The position numbers were made by a program, and so were the translations under genes. DNA of 64,000 bases. Source: Streptomyces sp. Ncost-T10-10d (GTDB lineage Bacteria > Actinomycetota > Actinomycetes > Streptomycetales > Streptomycetaceae). This document shows positions 44,233-53,813 of this stretch, in pieces. Where the stretch lies: positions 31,189 to 95,188 of the forward strand of contig NZ_FMDF01000149.1 in the NCBI RefSeq assembly GCF_900091955.1, written 5' to 3'. Each line of letters opens with the position of its first letter. The first letter of the stretch is position 1. The notes beneath the pieces are model-generated. The model made no database searches. It was not told where the DNA came from and worked only from the letters and a program-made list of their open reading frames with translations.

Positions 44233-44419
44233 GCTGCCCCCTGATGTCGTCCGTCGGTGAGCCGCGGCAGCGGACGCGCACCGCCCCCACCGCGTGCTCG
44301 TCAGTCGGTAGCAGGCTACGGGGAGGGCTTCCGGGTGAGGGCCGGCTTCGGGGAACATTTCCACTGTTCCTGCACACACCCGTGGTCGAAGGGGCAATCC
44401 CGTCCTGTTCGGCGCCTGT

Positions 44420-44697
44420 TCACCACTGGCCGCCCCGATGTGGCCCGCCTCGCGCGCGGGTCCGGTAGGCGCGTGGTGTGGTGCCCGTCAGTCGGGAGAA
44501 GCGGTGGCGCAGGCCGGCCGGGGAGGTGAAGCCGCACCAGGCTGCCACCCGCTCCACCCCCTCGTCGGTGTCCTCCAGTGCGATGTTCGCCGGGGTCAGG
44601 GGAAGGTGCAGGCGGGTCTCCAGCCGGCGCAGCGTCGGTTCGATGCCCGCGCTGTCCGTGAACTCGCGGTCGATGCACTCCTGGACGCGGTCGCTGT
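44420..44697 (-). pseudogene. AraC-family regulator C-terminal remnant
   Basis: On the minus strand a 91-codon open stretch reads RVQECIDREF, then EDTDEGVERVAAWCGFTSPA and GLRHRFSRLTGTTPRAYRTR, the second helix-turn-helix of AraC/GlxA regulators. The sensor domain, the first helix-turn-helix and any start are absent, and the middle is shortened. A relic. Confidence 0.65.
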
Positions 44698-44864
44698 GAG
44701 GCCGTCATCAACAACCCTGCCGGGCCGTGCAGGCAGCCAATGAGTTGTGATCAAGTACTTAATACCATGCTGGGCAACAGGCAACTCACAGTACACAGGC
44801 CGAACGGGCAAGGTGGTTACAGCTCGTGGACCTGTGGAAATGGCCACGCAGGGATGGGTGGAAA

Positions 44865-45302
44865 GTGACGCACAACAGGGTTCAGGTGTACTACTGCGTG
44901 CAGCATGCAGACGAACCGTTGGTAATCCGAACCCCTGAGGACGTCGATGCGCTGATCGACGCTCTTGCTACGGGCCCTGAGTTCGAGAACTTGGCCATTC
45001 TGCACAGTTCGGAGCGTGAGCTTCTGCCGTCAGGATTTCCAGATCACGAGTTCATGGTTGGCGCCGACGGGAAACGGCAGGTAGGGGTTCTGAGCTTCAT
45101 GGACGAGAAGAACTTCGTTTCGCTCGGCTCTTCGGGGAGTAATGGAGGGGAGGTTGCCTACTTTGTTGCAGGGAATCCGACCGAGTTTCCCTCCGCGGCA
45201 GAAATCCCCCTTGCTCTGGTGTGTCAGGCCGCAAAGGAATTCCTTTCTTCCGGAGGGCGGCGTCCAACGTGTGTCCAATGGCAGGAGCCGGAAATCTGGT
45301 AA
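44865..45302 (+). CDS. Imm1-like immunity protein
   Basis: A 145-residue cytosolic protein resembling the Imm1 family of polymorphic-toxin immunity proteins. Family-like blocks are VYYCVQHADEPLVIRTPEDV with DALIDAL, SNGGEVAYFVAGNPTEFPSA, EIPLALVCQAAKEFLSSGGR and the ending RPTCVQWQE. I chose the GTG at 44865 with GGTGGA upstream; a GTG at 44826 would add 13 residues. G+C is lower than in neighbours, suggesting transfer. No cognate toxin gene is adjacent, so it may be an orphan immunity gene guarding against kin toxins. Confidence 0.7.
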   Translation: MTHNRVQVYYCVQHADEPLVIRTPEDVDALIDALATGPEFENLAILHSSERELLPSGFPDHEFMVGADGKRQVGVLSFMDEKNFVSLGSSGSNGGEVAYFVAGNPTEFPSAAEIPLALVCQAAKEFLSSGGRRPTCVQWQEPEIW

Positions 45303-45472
45303 TCGCCCATTTAGGGCCTTTATCCGGTGAAGCGGGAGTACAACATGACCCAATGGCACATACCGTAAGTCGATCACGAGGATGCGGTTGCCGTGTGGGT
45401 GCGGTGACGGACGGTCCGGCGGCGTGGACCGGCTCCGTGTCCCGAGCCGGAGTGAGTCGTTAACGGAAACGT

Positions 45473-45485
45473 ACTTCCGGGAAGT
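45473..45485. promoter_or_regulatory. Palindrome before the AAA-ATPase gene
   Basis: ACTTCCGGGAAGT, a perfect 6-bp inverted repeat around G, lies 33 bp before the ATG. It could be an operator; there is no other support. The 216-bp gap 45303-45518 has no gene. Confidence 0.3.
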
Positions 45486-45518
45486 GCGATTCCGTAAATT
45501 TGCGAAGGGTTGCTCCTC

Positions 45519-47003
45519 ATGGCTGGGAAACGTCGCAATCTCGCGAAGCCGTCCGACATGTTCGACCGGGACTGGGAGTGGAGCGAACTCACTGCGTTCG
45601 CCGCCGACCCTGGTCCCGAGGCGACACTCGGCGTCGTGTCGGGGCGGCGGCGGCAGGGAAAGTCATTTCTCCTCGACTCGCTCGCCCGGGCTGCGGGTGG
45701 CTTCTACTTCTGCGCGTATGAGGCGACGGAGGCGGAGTCGCTGCGCCGGTTCGGGGAGGAGCTGGGCCAGTACACGCGGGCGGCCGGGCCGCTGCGTTTC
45801 GACCGGTGGGAGCAGTGCGTCGATGCGCTGCTCGCGCTGGGACGGGAGAAGCCGGTACCGGTGGTGATCGACGAGTTTCCCTACCTCGCCCGCGCCACCC
45901 CGTCCCTCCCCTCCATTGTTCAGGTTGCCTATGGCCCGCGCCGCCCCGAGCGGCTGGAGTCCCGCACCAGGCTGCTCCTGTGCGGCAGCTCGCTCTCGTT
46001 CATGGGTGGACTGCTCGGCGGTACCTCGCCGCTCCGGGGCAGGGCGAGCCTCGAACTCATCGTCCAGCCGCTCGACTTCCGGCAGGCAGCCAGCTTCTGG
46101 GGCATCGACGATCCCCGGCTCGCGCTTCTCGTGCACAGCGTGGTGGGCGGCACCCCCGCGTACCGCCGCGAGTTCGTACGCGACGATGTCCCTGCCGGGC
46201 TAGACGACTTCGATGCCTGGGTGTGCCGCACGGCCCTGTCACCACGCTCGCCCCTGTACCGCGAGGCGCGATACCTGCTGGCCGACGAATCCGACCTGCG
46301 GGACCGGGCGCTCTACCACTCCGTGCTTGCCGCACTGGCCTCGGGAAACGCTACGGCAGGCGGGATCGCGGGCTGCCTGGGGCGACCGGCTGGCGACATC
46401 ACGCATCCGCTCACGGTGCTCCAGGACTGCGGCCTCGTACGCCGTGAAGTGGATGCCTTCCGCAAGAACCGGAGTGTGTACCGCATCGGGGAACCACTGA
46501 TCGCGTTCGATCACGTCGTCGCCCGGACCAAACTTGCCCTGCTCGACCGGGGACTGGCGGAGCAGGTCTGGGAAGACTCCCGTGCCCGGTTCCTGTCGGC
46601 GGTGGTCGGGCCGCACTTCGAGCAGATCTGCCGGGAGTGGGTGGCGCACTTCGCAGCCCCGGAGACCTTCGGCGGCATGCCGATCGACGTCTCGTACGGG
46701 ACGGTCGCCGACCCGGCGGCACGCACCAGTCACGAAGTCGACGTGGTCGTGCGCGGGGCCGTCGGACAGGACAACGGGGTGCTGCTCTCCCTGGGGGAGG
46801 CCAAGTGGGACCAGGTCATGGGGGAGGGGCATCTGGAGCGCCTGCGGCACATCACGGAACTGCTTGCGGGACGAGGGATCGACACCTCCGCCGTACGGCC
46901 GGCCTGTTACAGCGGCGCCGGGTTCACCGACGGCCTGTGGAACGCGCAGGCCAACGGTGAGGTCGTCCTCGTGGATCTGCGGCGGCTGTACGCGGCGGAG
47001 TGA
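45519..47003 (+). CDS. AAA/STAND-like ATPase with DUF234 nuclease-like C-terminus
   Basis: A 494-residue protein of the archaeal-type ATPase plus DUF234 group. Walker A is SGRRRQGKSFLL near residue 40, and Walker B is VPVVIDEFPYLARA. Sensor-region LLLCGSSLSFMGGLL and a winged-helix part (AGGIAGCLGRPAGDITHPLT, VLQDCGLVRRE) follow. The C-terminal domain has TSHEVDVVVRG and LLSLGEAKWDQV, which fit the Asp and Glu-x-Lys of a PD-(D/E)xK nuclease core. Such proteins are common accessory genes of unclear role, possibly in defence or element maintenance. The ATG at 45519 is preferred over TTG 45510. Confidence 0.82.
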   Translation: MAGKRRNLAKPSDMFDRDWEWSELTAFAADPGPEATLGVVSGRRRQGKSFLLDSLARAAGGFYFCAYEATEAESLRRFGEELGQYTRAAGPLRFDRWEQCVDALLALGREKPVPVVIDEFPYLARATPSLPSIVQVAYGPRRPERLESRTRLLLCGSSLSFMGGLLGGTSPLRGRASLELIVQPLDFRQAASFWGIDDPRLALLVHSVVGGTPAYRREFVRDDVPAGLDDFDAWVCRTALSPRSPLYREARYLLADESDLRDRALYHSVLAALASGNATAGGIAGCLGRPAGDITHPLTVLQDCGLVRREVDAFRKNRSVYRIGEPLIAFDHVVARTKLALLDRGLAEQVWEDSRARFLSAVVGPHFEQICREWVAHFAAPETFGGMPIDVSYGTVADPAARTSHEVDVVVRGAVGQDNGVLLSLGEAKWDQVMGEGHLERLRHITELLAGRGIDTSAVRPACYSGAGFTDGLWNAQANGEVVLVDLRRLYAAE

Positions 47004-47163
47004 ATGCCAGGGCGCCCCGGACACCGCAAGGGTCGGTGAAGAGACGTCAGCCAACGGACGTACACCGTCCACTTGGACTTACGCAAAGCGGTTGTTGGAC
47101 TGGAGGGCCCCCAGAAGCCACACGTCGTTGACGCTGTCCAGTCACGGGGACTACTCAGAGCAC

Positions 47164-50100
47164 ATGTCGCGAAGATTCACTTCGGCGGGCGCTGTCGCCG
47201 CCGCCTCAGCCGCCGTCCTGGCGCTGGTGGGGACCGCGCTCCCCGCCACAGCCGCCGCCCCCTCACCCGCCGCAGTCGAGTCGGCCGTGCCCGCGGACGC
47301 CACCGTCATCCGGTCCGCGCAGCTCTCGGTCGCGGTCGCCGACGACTTCCCGCGCGTCCTGGCGTACACCGACCGGGCCAGTGGCGAACAGCTGCTCGGC
47401 AGTACGCAGCCCGTCACCGCCGTGACCCTCAACGGCACCGCGCACCCCGTGAAGCTCAAGGGCGCCCCCGAGGTCACCGGTTCGACCGCCCGCTACACGC
47501 TGACCTTCTCCGATCTGCCCGGCATCGAGATCGACGCCTCGCTCTCCGTCTTCGGACGCGCCACCACCTTCAAGGTCACGGCCGTCCGCGACACCGAGGC
47601 GTTCCGTGTCGGCACCATCGACATACCCGGCCACGACCTGGTCTCTGTCGGCTCCACGGACACCGGCGGGGCCACCGCCTTCACCCGGCTGGACAACGAC
47701 TCGACGAAGACCGCCGACGTCTTCTCGAAGGTCACCGCGGACACCGCCGCCGACAAGGCGCCGGTCGGTGCCTCGTACGCCATCGTCAACACCGGTGCGC
47801 TCGCCGCGGCCGTGGAGTCCAACTCCTCGTACGACAAGCCCTCCGGCGCCACCGGCGGCGACGACGCCCGGTTCTGGCACCAGGCCCGCAAGGCCGACGA
47901 CGGCAGCGTCCGGGTCGGCGTCTGGTCCGGGCAGTGGACCTACCGCGGCGACGGCGCATCGCAGCCGGAGAGCGGGGGCAACCTCCCCTGGGCGAAGGTC
48001 GTCGTCACTCCCGACGCCAACGGTGACAAGTCGGTCGACTGGCAGGACGGAGCCGTCGCGTTCCGCTCGATCGGCATCACGGCGCCCGGCAGCAAGGACA
48101 CCCCGGACCGGGTCATCACTCATATCCCGTTCAACTTCGCCAGCCAGGCCACCCACCCCTTCCTGCGCACTCTGGACGACGTCAAGCGGATCTCGCTCTC
48201 CACCGACGGCCTCGGGCAGATGGCGCTCCTCAAGGGGTACGCCTCCGAGGGCCACGACTCCGCCCACCCCGACTACGGCGGCAACTACAACAAGCGCGCC
48301 GGCGGGCTGAAGGATCTCAACGAGCTCCTCAAGGACGGCAAGAAGTGGGGCGCCACCTTCGGCGTCCACGTCAACGCCACCGAGGCGTACCCGGATGCCA
48401 AGGCCTTCGACGAGAAGCTCGTCGACAAGACCAGGCCCGGCTGGAACTGGCTCGGCCAGAGCTACTACATCGACCAGCGCCGCGACATCAACAGCGGTGA
48501 CCTGGCCAAGCGCTTCCAGCAGCTGCGCGACGAGACGGACCCCAACCTCAGCCTGCTCTACATCGACGTCTACTACACGCACGGCTGGATCGCGGACAAG
48601 ACCCTCCGGTCCGTGCAGAAGCAGGGCTGGAACGTCGCCACCGAATGGGCCGACAAATTCGAGCGCGGCTCGCTCTGGTCGCACTGGGCCAATGACCTCG
48701 ACTACGGCGGCGCCACCAACAAGGGCCTCAACTCGAAGATCATCCGGTTCATCCGCAACGACGAGAAGGACGTCTGGAACAACGATCCGGTACTCGGCCA
48801 GACAGCCATCGAGGAGTTCGAGGGCTGGACCAACGAGACCGACTGGAACGCCTTCTACGACAACATCTGGCAGCGCGACCTGCCCGCCAAGTACCTCCAG
48901 CAGCAGAAGATCACCCGCTGGGACGGGAACGACATCACCTTCACCGGCGATGTCCGGGGCACCGTCGAGGACAGCAAGCGGACCTTCTACGACCACGGCC
49001 GCAAGGTTCTGAGCGGCACCGACTACCTGCTGCCGTGGGACGGCGGCAAGAAGCTGTACCACTACAGCAAGTCCGGCGGCACGAGCAGCTGGGCGGTGCC
49101 GTCCAAGGGCGCGTACACCGTCTACAAGCTCACCGACAACGGCCGGGTCAAGGCCGGCACGGTCAAGCCCGTCGACGGGAAGATCACGCTGACGGCCGAG
49201 GCCGGTCAGCCGTACGTCCTCTACCCGGACCAGGCGCCGAAGGCCGCCGACCCCAAGTGGGGCGAGGGCACGCCGGTCGACGACCCGGGCTTCAACGACA
49301 GCGGCCTCGACGCCTGGTCGAAGACCGGAACCGTTGCCCGTGACACCGACGGCCAGGGCCGCAACAGCGCCGAGCTCTCCGGCACCGGCACGGCGGCACT
49401 CTCGCAGAGCATCCACGGCCTCACGCCCGGCAAGCGCTACACCGCGTCCGCACTCATCGAGGTCCAGCCCGGAAAGACCCGGCACACGACACTCTCGATC
49501 GGCGGGAAGTCCGTCGCCGTGGACCGCTCCACCGCCGAGGACTATGTCGCCGCGTCCGACTGGCACGGTACGTACTTCCAGCGGGCGAAGGTGAACTTCA
49601 CCGCCCCCGCGAACGGCCGCGCCACGCTCCGTATCGAAGCGGCCGGGGGCAGCGCGGCGAGCGTCCGCGCCGATGACGTACGGATCGTCGCGAGCGCCCC
49701 GGCGACCAGGAAGAACACCGTCGTGTACGAGGACTTCGAGGACGTCGACCAGGGCTGGGGCCCCTTCCTCAAGGGCGACGCGGGCGGCTCCACCGACCCC
49801 CGGACCGTCATCTCCCAGCTGCACACCCCGTACACCCAGGCCGGCTGGAACGGAAAGCTGATCGACGACGTGATCGGCGGCAAGGAGTCCCTCAAGGCCC
49901 ACGAGGAGAACACCGGACTCGTCTACCGCACCGCACCCTGGACCGTGCCGATGGCCGACGGCCACCGCTACAAGGTCGAGTACGACTACCAGTCCAGCCA
50001 CGCCGGCGCCTATGAGTGGGTCGACGGCTACGACCGGATCACCGCAGAAGGAAACCCCGACTCGGTCGAGACCCGGACCACCCCCATCGGACAGCAGCGC

Positions 50101-51036
50101 ACCACCGGCCACTTCAGCGAGACCGTCACCGCGGGCTGCGGCGACACCTGGACCGGACTGCGCAAGCGCGGCGACGCACCCGACGGCGCCGACTTCGTCC
50201 TCGACGTGTTCACCGTGACCGACCTCGGCCCGGCCCCCGCCTCCGAGCAGGCCGCCTGCGGCACGCTCACCGTCGACCCGGCAGCCGAGACCCTGGAGCC
50301 GGGCACCGCCAACACCGTCAAGGCGAGTTTCACCAACTACGAGGCCACCGCGGCGACCGGTGTCGCGCTGAGCCTGACCGTCCCCGAGGGCTGGACGGCG
50401 GAGCCCGCGGGCGCCGTCACCTTCGACTCGGTCGCGGCAGGCGCCAAGGTCACCGGCAGCTGGCAGGTCACCCCGCCGGTGGACGCCAAGTACCGGACGT
50501 ACAGCCTGAGTTCCGAGGCGATGTACACGGTCGGCGGCGCACGGCGCACGCTCGGCGCACAGACCTCCGTGCGGACCCTGCCACCGCCGCCCACCACGGA
50601 CAGCTGGGCCAGCGACCTCGACTGGACGGCCTCCGAGAACGGCTGGGGGCCCGTCGAGCGGGACCTCTCCAACGGAGAGCAGGGCAGTGGCGACGGCACC
50701 CCGCTGAAGATCGGCGGCATCACCTACACCAAGGGCCTCGGCAGCCACGCCCCGGCGAAGATCCGCTACTACCTGGGCGGCAGGTGCACCTCCTTCACCG
50801 CCCAGGTCGGCGTGGACGACGTACAGACCTCGCGAGGCAGCGTGCAGTTCAGCGTCACGGCCGACGGCACCGAGAAGGTGAAGTCCCCGGTCCTGAAGGC
50901 CGCCGACAACGCCTGGTCGCTCACGGCGGACACCACCGGCGCCAAGTACGTCGAACTGGTCGTCGGCGACGGCGGGGACGGCAACGGCAACGACCACGCG
51001 GACTGGGGTGACGCACGCTTCCATTGCGGTAGTTGA
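47164..51036 (+). CDS. Exported family 101 endo-alpha-N-acetylgalactosaminidase
   Basis: GH101 enzyme removing Gal-beta-1,3-GalNAc from O-glycosylated (mucin-type) Ser/Thr. The 1290-residue precursor has a signal peptide of about 30 residues (ending PATAAA). A beta-sandwich of about 240 residues precedes the barrel at about 300-640. Likely catalytic Asp468 lies in LLYIDVYYTHGW and Glu494 in WNVATEWADKFERG. The domain continues with WSHWANDLDYGGATNKGLNS. Carbohydrate-binding modules follow, then a NEW3 domain (about 1030-1133) and a C-terminal NPCBM module (about 1147-1289, GLGSHAPAKIRYYLGG, FTAQVGVDDV). An in-frame extension upstream of 47164 overlaps the ATPase gene and is rejected. The start is supported by the signal peptide more than by a ribosome binding site. 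Confidence 0.92.
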   Translation: MSRRFTSAGAVAAASAAVLALVGTALPATAAAPSPAAVESAVPADATVIRSAQLSVAVADDFPRVLAYTDRASGEQLLGSTQPVTAVTLNGTAHPVKLKGAPEVTGSTARYTLTFSDLPGIEIDASLSVFGRATTFKVTAVRDTEAFRVGTIDIPGHDLVSVGSTDTGGATAFTRLDNDSTKTADVFSKVTADTAADKAPVGASYAIVNTGALAAAVESNSSYDKPSGATGGDDARFWHQARKADDGSVRVGVWSGQWTYRGDGASQPESGGNLPWAKVVVTPDANGDKSVDWQDGAVAFRSIGITAPGSKDTPDRVITHIPFNFASQATHPFLRTLDDVKRISLSTDGLGQMALLKGYASEGHDSAHPDYGGNYNKRAGGLKDLNELLKDGKKWGATFGVHVNATEAYPDAKAFDEKLVDKTRPGWNWLGQSYYIDQRRDINSGDLAKRFQQLRDETDPNLSLLYIDVYYTHGWIADKTLRSVQKQGWNVATEWADKFERGSLWSHWANDLDYGGATNKGLNSKIIRFIRNDEKDVWNNDPVLGQTAIEEFEGWTNETDWNAFYDNIWQRDLPAKYLQQQKITRWDGNDITFTGDVRGTVEDSKRTFYDHGRKVLSGTDYLLPWDGGKKLYHYSKSGGTSSWAVPSKGAYTVYKLTDNGRVKAGTVKPVDGKITLTAEAGQPYVLYPDQAPKAADPKWGEGTPVDDPGFNDSGLDAWSKTGTVARDTDGQGRNSAELSGTGTAALSQSIHGLTPGKRYTASALIEVQPGKTRHTTLSIGGKSVAVDRSTAEDYVAASDWHGTYFQRAKVNFTAPANGRATLRIEAAGGSAASVRADDVRIVASAPATRKNTVVYEDFEDVDQGWGPFLKGDAGGSTDPRTVISQLHTPYTQAGWNGKLIDDVIGGKESLKAHEENTGLVYRTAPWTVPMADGHRYKVEYDYQSSHAGAYEWVDGYDRITAEGNPDSVETRTTPIGQQRTTGHFSETVTAGCGDTWTGLRKRGDAPDGADFVLDVFTVTDLGPAPASEQAACGTLTVDPAAETLEPGTANTVKASFTNYEATAATGVALSLTVPEGWTAEPAGAVTFDSVAAGAKVTGSWQVTPPVDAKYRTYSLSSEAMYTVGGARRTLGAQTSVRTLPPPPTTDSWASDLDWTASENGWGPVERDLSNGEQGSGDGTPLKIGGITYTKGLGSHAPAKIRYYLGGRCTSFTAQVGVDDVQTSRGSVQFSVTADGTEKVKSPVLKAADNAWSLTADTTGAKYVELVVGDGGDGNGNDHADWGDARFHCGS

Positions 51037-51046
51037 GAGCGCAGGA

Positions 51047-51083
51047 TGCGGGACGGGTGCCCATGGTGGGCATCCGTCCCGCA
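51047..51083 (+). terminator. Strong hairpin after the GH101 gene
   Basis: A 17-bp stem with one G-T pair (TGCGGGACGGGTGCCCA / TGGGCATCCGTCCCGCA) and 3-nt loop lies 10 nt after the stop. It separates GH101 from the lyase gene, at least partly. Confidence 0.8.
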
Positions 51084-51126
51084 CCTGCATGCGATGGCCT
51101 TCCCCCCCGACGAACTGGAGCCGTAC

Positions 51127-53469
51127 ATGCCGAACCCGCCCGTATGGTCACGCCGTACCCTGCTCGCCCTCTCGACCGCCACCGCCCTGGCGGTCTCCCT
51201 CCCCGGCTCCGCGACGGCCGCAGCCGCCGAGGCCGACGAGTTCGACACCCTCCGTCTGCGCTGGACCGGGATCGCGCTCGGCGCCGGCTTCGACGCGGCC
51301 GCCGAACCGTACGCCTCCCGCCTCGCCGAAATCGGCACGCTCGCCCGGAGGTTCCGGGCCACGATGAACCCGGCCGTCGGCTCGTTGTGGCCAGGCATCA
51401 CGTACAACCCGCCGTCCGGCATCACCCAGAGCTACGGCCGCCTGTGGACGATGACCCAGGCGTACGCCCAGCCCGGCACCGGATCGACCGGCGACGCCGC
51501 CCTGCTCGCCGACATCATCCGCGGTTACGACCACCTCGCGCAGACGGCCTACCACTCCTCCGTCACCCCGTACGGCAACTGGTGGGAGTGGCAGATCGGC
51601 AGCCCGCGCATCCTCATGGACATCACGTCCGTCCTGTACGAGCACCTGGGCGCGGCCCGCGTCGAGGCCGCCTGCGCCGCCGTCGACCACTTCATCCCCG
51701 ACGCCGTGCTCCACGACTACAGCGGCACCTCCACCGGCGCCAACCGCGTCGACCTGTGCCGCTCCGTCGCCCTGCGCGGCGTCCTCGGCAGGGCGCCCGC
51801 GAAGACCGCACTGGCCAGGGACGCGCTGTCACCCGTCTTCCCTTACGTCACCGAGGGGGACGGCCTGTACGCGGACGGGTCGTTCATCCAGCACACCACC
51901 GTCGCCTACTCCGGCACCTACGGCCAGGTCATGCTCGACGGCCTCGGCCGCCTCTTCGCCCTGCTCGCCGGATCGACCTGGGCCGTCACCGATCCCAACC
52001 GGCAGATCATCCTGGACAGCGTCGAGCGCGCCTATGCGCCGCTGATCTACAACGGCCTGGTCATGGACAGCGTCAACGGCCGTTCCATCAGCCGCGGTTA
52101 CCTGAAGAACGACGAGCTTCAGGTGATGCGCGGCGACCACTTCCACGGGCAGGGCATCATCGCCGCGATCGCCCTCCTCGCCGCGGGCGCATCGGCGGCC
52201 GAGCGCGACCGGTGGCACGGCATGATCAAGGGCTGGATCGCCCGCGACCGGACCAGCCCGATCCTCACCGCCCGCCAGTTCGGCATCGCGGACCTGGCCC
52301 GGCTGCACGCGGTCCAGGCCGCCGCCGTGCCGACCGCGCCCGAGCGGGTGGGCCACCACCTCTTCGCCGAGATGGCCCGCGCCGTGCACCGCCGCCCGGA
52401 CTGGGCCGCGGGCATCTCCATGGCCTCGGAGCGGATCTCGTACTACGAGTGCGGCAACGGCGAGAATCCGCGCGGCTGGCACACCGGAGCCGGAATGCTC
52501 TACTGGTGGCCGGGCGGGAAGGAGAACGACCAGTACACCGACTGGTTCTGGCCGACCGTCGACTTCTACCGCCTGCCCGGAACGACCGTGTCCACCAAAC
52601 GGCTCGCCGACAGGGCGGGTGGCGAATGGGGCGCGCCCAAACCCGCGGTGAAGTGGGTCGGCGGCGCCACGGACGGCGAATTCGGCGCGGTGGGCCAGCA
52701 CCTCAAGGGCCTCGGCTCGACCCTGGACGCCCGCAAGTCATGGTTCTGCGTCGCCGATACGGTCGTCTGTCTCGGCGCCGGCATCACCAGCACCGACAAG
52801 GTCCCCGTCGAGACGATCGTCGACAACCGCATGCTCGGCGAGGACGGCACGGACCCCCTCACCGTCGACGACCGCACCGGCCCGCGCTGGGCCCACCTCG
52901 CGGGTCACGGCGGCTGGGTCTTCCCCGACGGTGCCGACCTGCGCACCCTGCGGGAGGACCGCACCGGCGCCTGGTCCGACATCAACACCACCAGCTCGAC
53001 CGAGCGCCGGACCCGCCGCTACCAGACCCTCTGGCTCGACCACGGCACGGACCCGGTCGACGCCGAGTACCTCTACCTGCTGATGCCCGGCGCCTCCCGC
53101 CGAACCGTCGCCGCCCGCGCGGCGGACCGGCACTGGCTGACCGTGCACGCCAACACCGCCGCCGCACAGGCGGTAGCTGTCCGCTCGCTGGGGGTGACCG
53201 CCGCCAATTTCTGGCAGCCGGGTGCGGCCGGTCCGCTCTCCGTCACGGCCGCGGCGAGCGTGCTCGTACGGGAGGGGCGGCATTCCACGACCGTGTGCGT
53301 CAGCGGGCCCGACCGGACCGGTGCGCCGGTGGACGTGGTCTGGGAGCGGCCGGTACGGAAGGTCGTCTCGGCGGACCCGGGGATCGAGGTACGTGCCACC
53401 GGCCGACGGCTGGTGCTGAGGGTCGAGCCGGGAACGGAGGGGGGCACCCTGCGGTGCGAGGTCCGCTAG
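51127..53469 (+). CDS. Exported family 8 polysaccharide lyase
   Basis: PL8 lyase (hyaluronate, chondroitin or xanthan lyase type), cutting uronic-acid polysaccharides by beta-elimination. The 780-residue precursor has a Tat-like signal (WSRRTLLALSTATALAV). An alpha/alpha toroid follows with the catalytic triad pattern: Asn151 in YGNWWEWQIGSP, His256 in SFIQHTTVAYSG and Tyr265 in GTYGQVML. The His-Tyr spacing of 9 matches known hyaluronate lyases. RISYYECGNGENPRGWHTGA, MLYWWPGGKENDQYTDWFWP and beta-sandwich domains complete it. The start at 51127 is chosen for CTGGAG 6 nt upstream and because earlier in-frame codons lie inside the terminator hairpin. It neighbours the GH101 gene, so both may attack host glycans. 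Confidence 0.9.
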   Translation: MPNPPVWSRRTLLALSTATALAVSLPGSATAAAAEADEFDTLRLRWTGIALGAGFDAAAEPYASRLAEIGTLARRFRATMNPAVGSLWPGITYNPPSGITQSYGRLWTMTQAYAQPGTGSTGDAALLADIIRGYDHLAQTAYHSSVTPYGNWWEWQIGSPRILMDITSVLYEHLGAARVEAACAAVDHFIPDAVLHDYSGTSTGANRVDLCRSVALRGVLGRAPAKTALARDALSPVFPYVTEGDGLYADGSFIQHTTVAYSGTYGQVMLDGLGRLFALLAGSTWAVTDPNRQIILDSVERAYAPLIYNGLVMDSVNGRSISRGYLKNDELQVMRGDHFHGQGIIAAIALLAAGASAAERDRWHGMIKGWIARDRTSPILTARQFGIADLARLHAVQAAAVPTAPERVGHHLFAEMARAVHRRPDWAAGISMASERISYYECGNGENPRGWHTGAGMLYWWPGGKENDQYTDWFWPTVDFYRLPGTTVSTKRLADRAGGEWGAPKPAVKWVGGATDGEFGAVGQHLKGLGSTLDARKSWFCVADTVVCLGAGITSTDKVPVETIVDNRMLGEDGTDPLTVDDRTGPRWAHLAGHGGWVFPDGADLRTLREDRTGAWSDINTTSSTERRTRRYQTLWLDHGTDPVDAEYLYLLMPGASRRTVAARAADRHWLTVHANTAAAQAVAVRSLGVTAANFWQPGAAGPLSVTAAASVLVREGRHSTTVCVSGPDRTGAPVDVVWERPVRKVVSADPGIEVRATGRRLVLRVEPGTEGGTLRCEVR

Positions 53470-53813
53470 ACGCCGGGGCTCAGGACGAGTGAGGGGTGGG
53501 GCGCAGGGCCGGGGTACTCTCGCGGAACCGCGCCGTGCGTCCCCCTCCGGTGACCGGCGCGGGCGCCCCGCGGGACCGGCCGGATGCCGTCCGTGCGGGC
53601 CGGGACCCCCGATCGGACCACACTCCGAGGCTGATGCGAGTGTGCAGCAGACCACAGTGACCCTTTGTCGGACCCACACAAAGACGGACCCATAAGGGCT
53701 GGTACTTCGCCTGCATGTCCCCAAGCTTCTGTCAGGCTTCACCAGGAAACAGGTCAGGAGACTGTACGGAGTCGACGGCAGGATTTACTTGCCCGGCTTC
53801 GTAGGGTCGGTAC
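53470..53813. promoter_or_regulatory. accB upstream region with repeat elements
   Basis: A 344-bp region without a gene. It contains the inverted repeat CTTTGT/ACAAAG (53663-53668 and 53678-53683) and two direct CGGACCCA copies (53669-53676, 53685-53692), together a compact possible regulator site. A TAGGGT hexamer lies 6 nt before the accB ATG, with no good ribosome binding site, so the message could be nearly leaderless. Confidence 0.35.

Noticed and set aside
46534..47163. In-frame upstream extension of the GH101 gene
   Set aside because: Overlaps the end of the ATPase gene in another frame, Arg/Ser-rich nonsense; the signal peptide at 47164 marks the true start.
47263..51090. 1275-aa antisense frame over GH101
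   Set aside because: Val/Gly/Arg-rich shadow, no domains.
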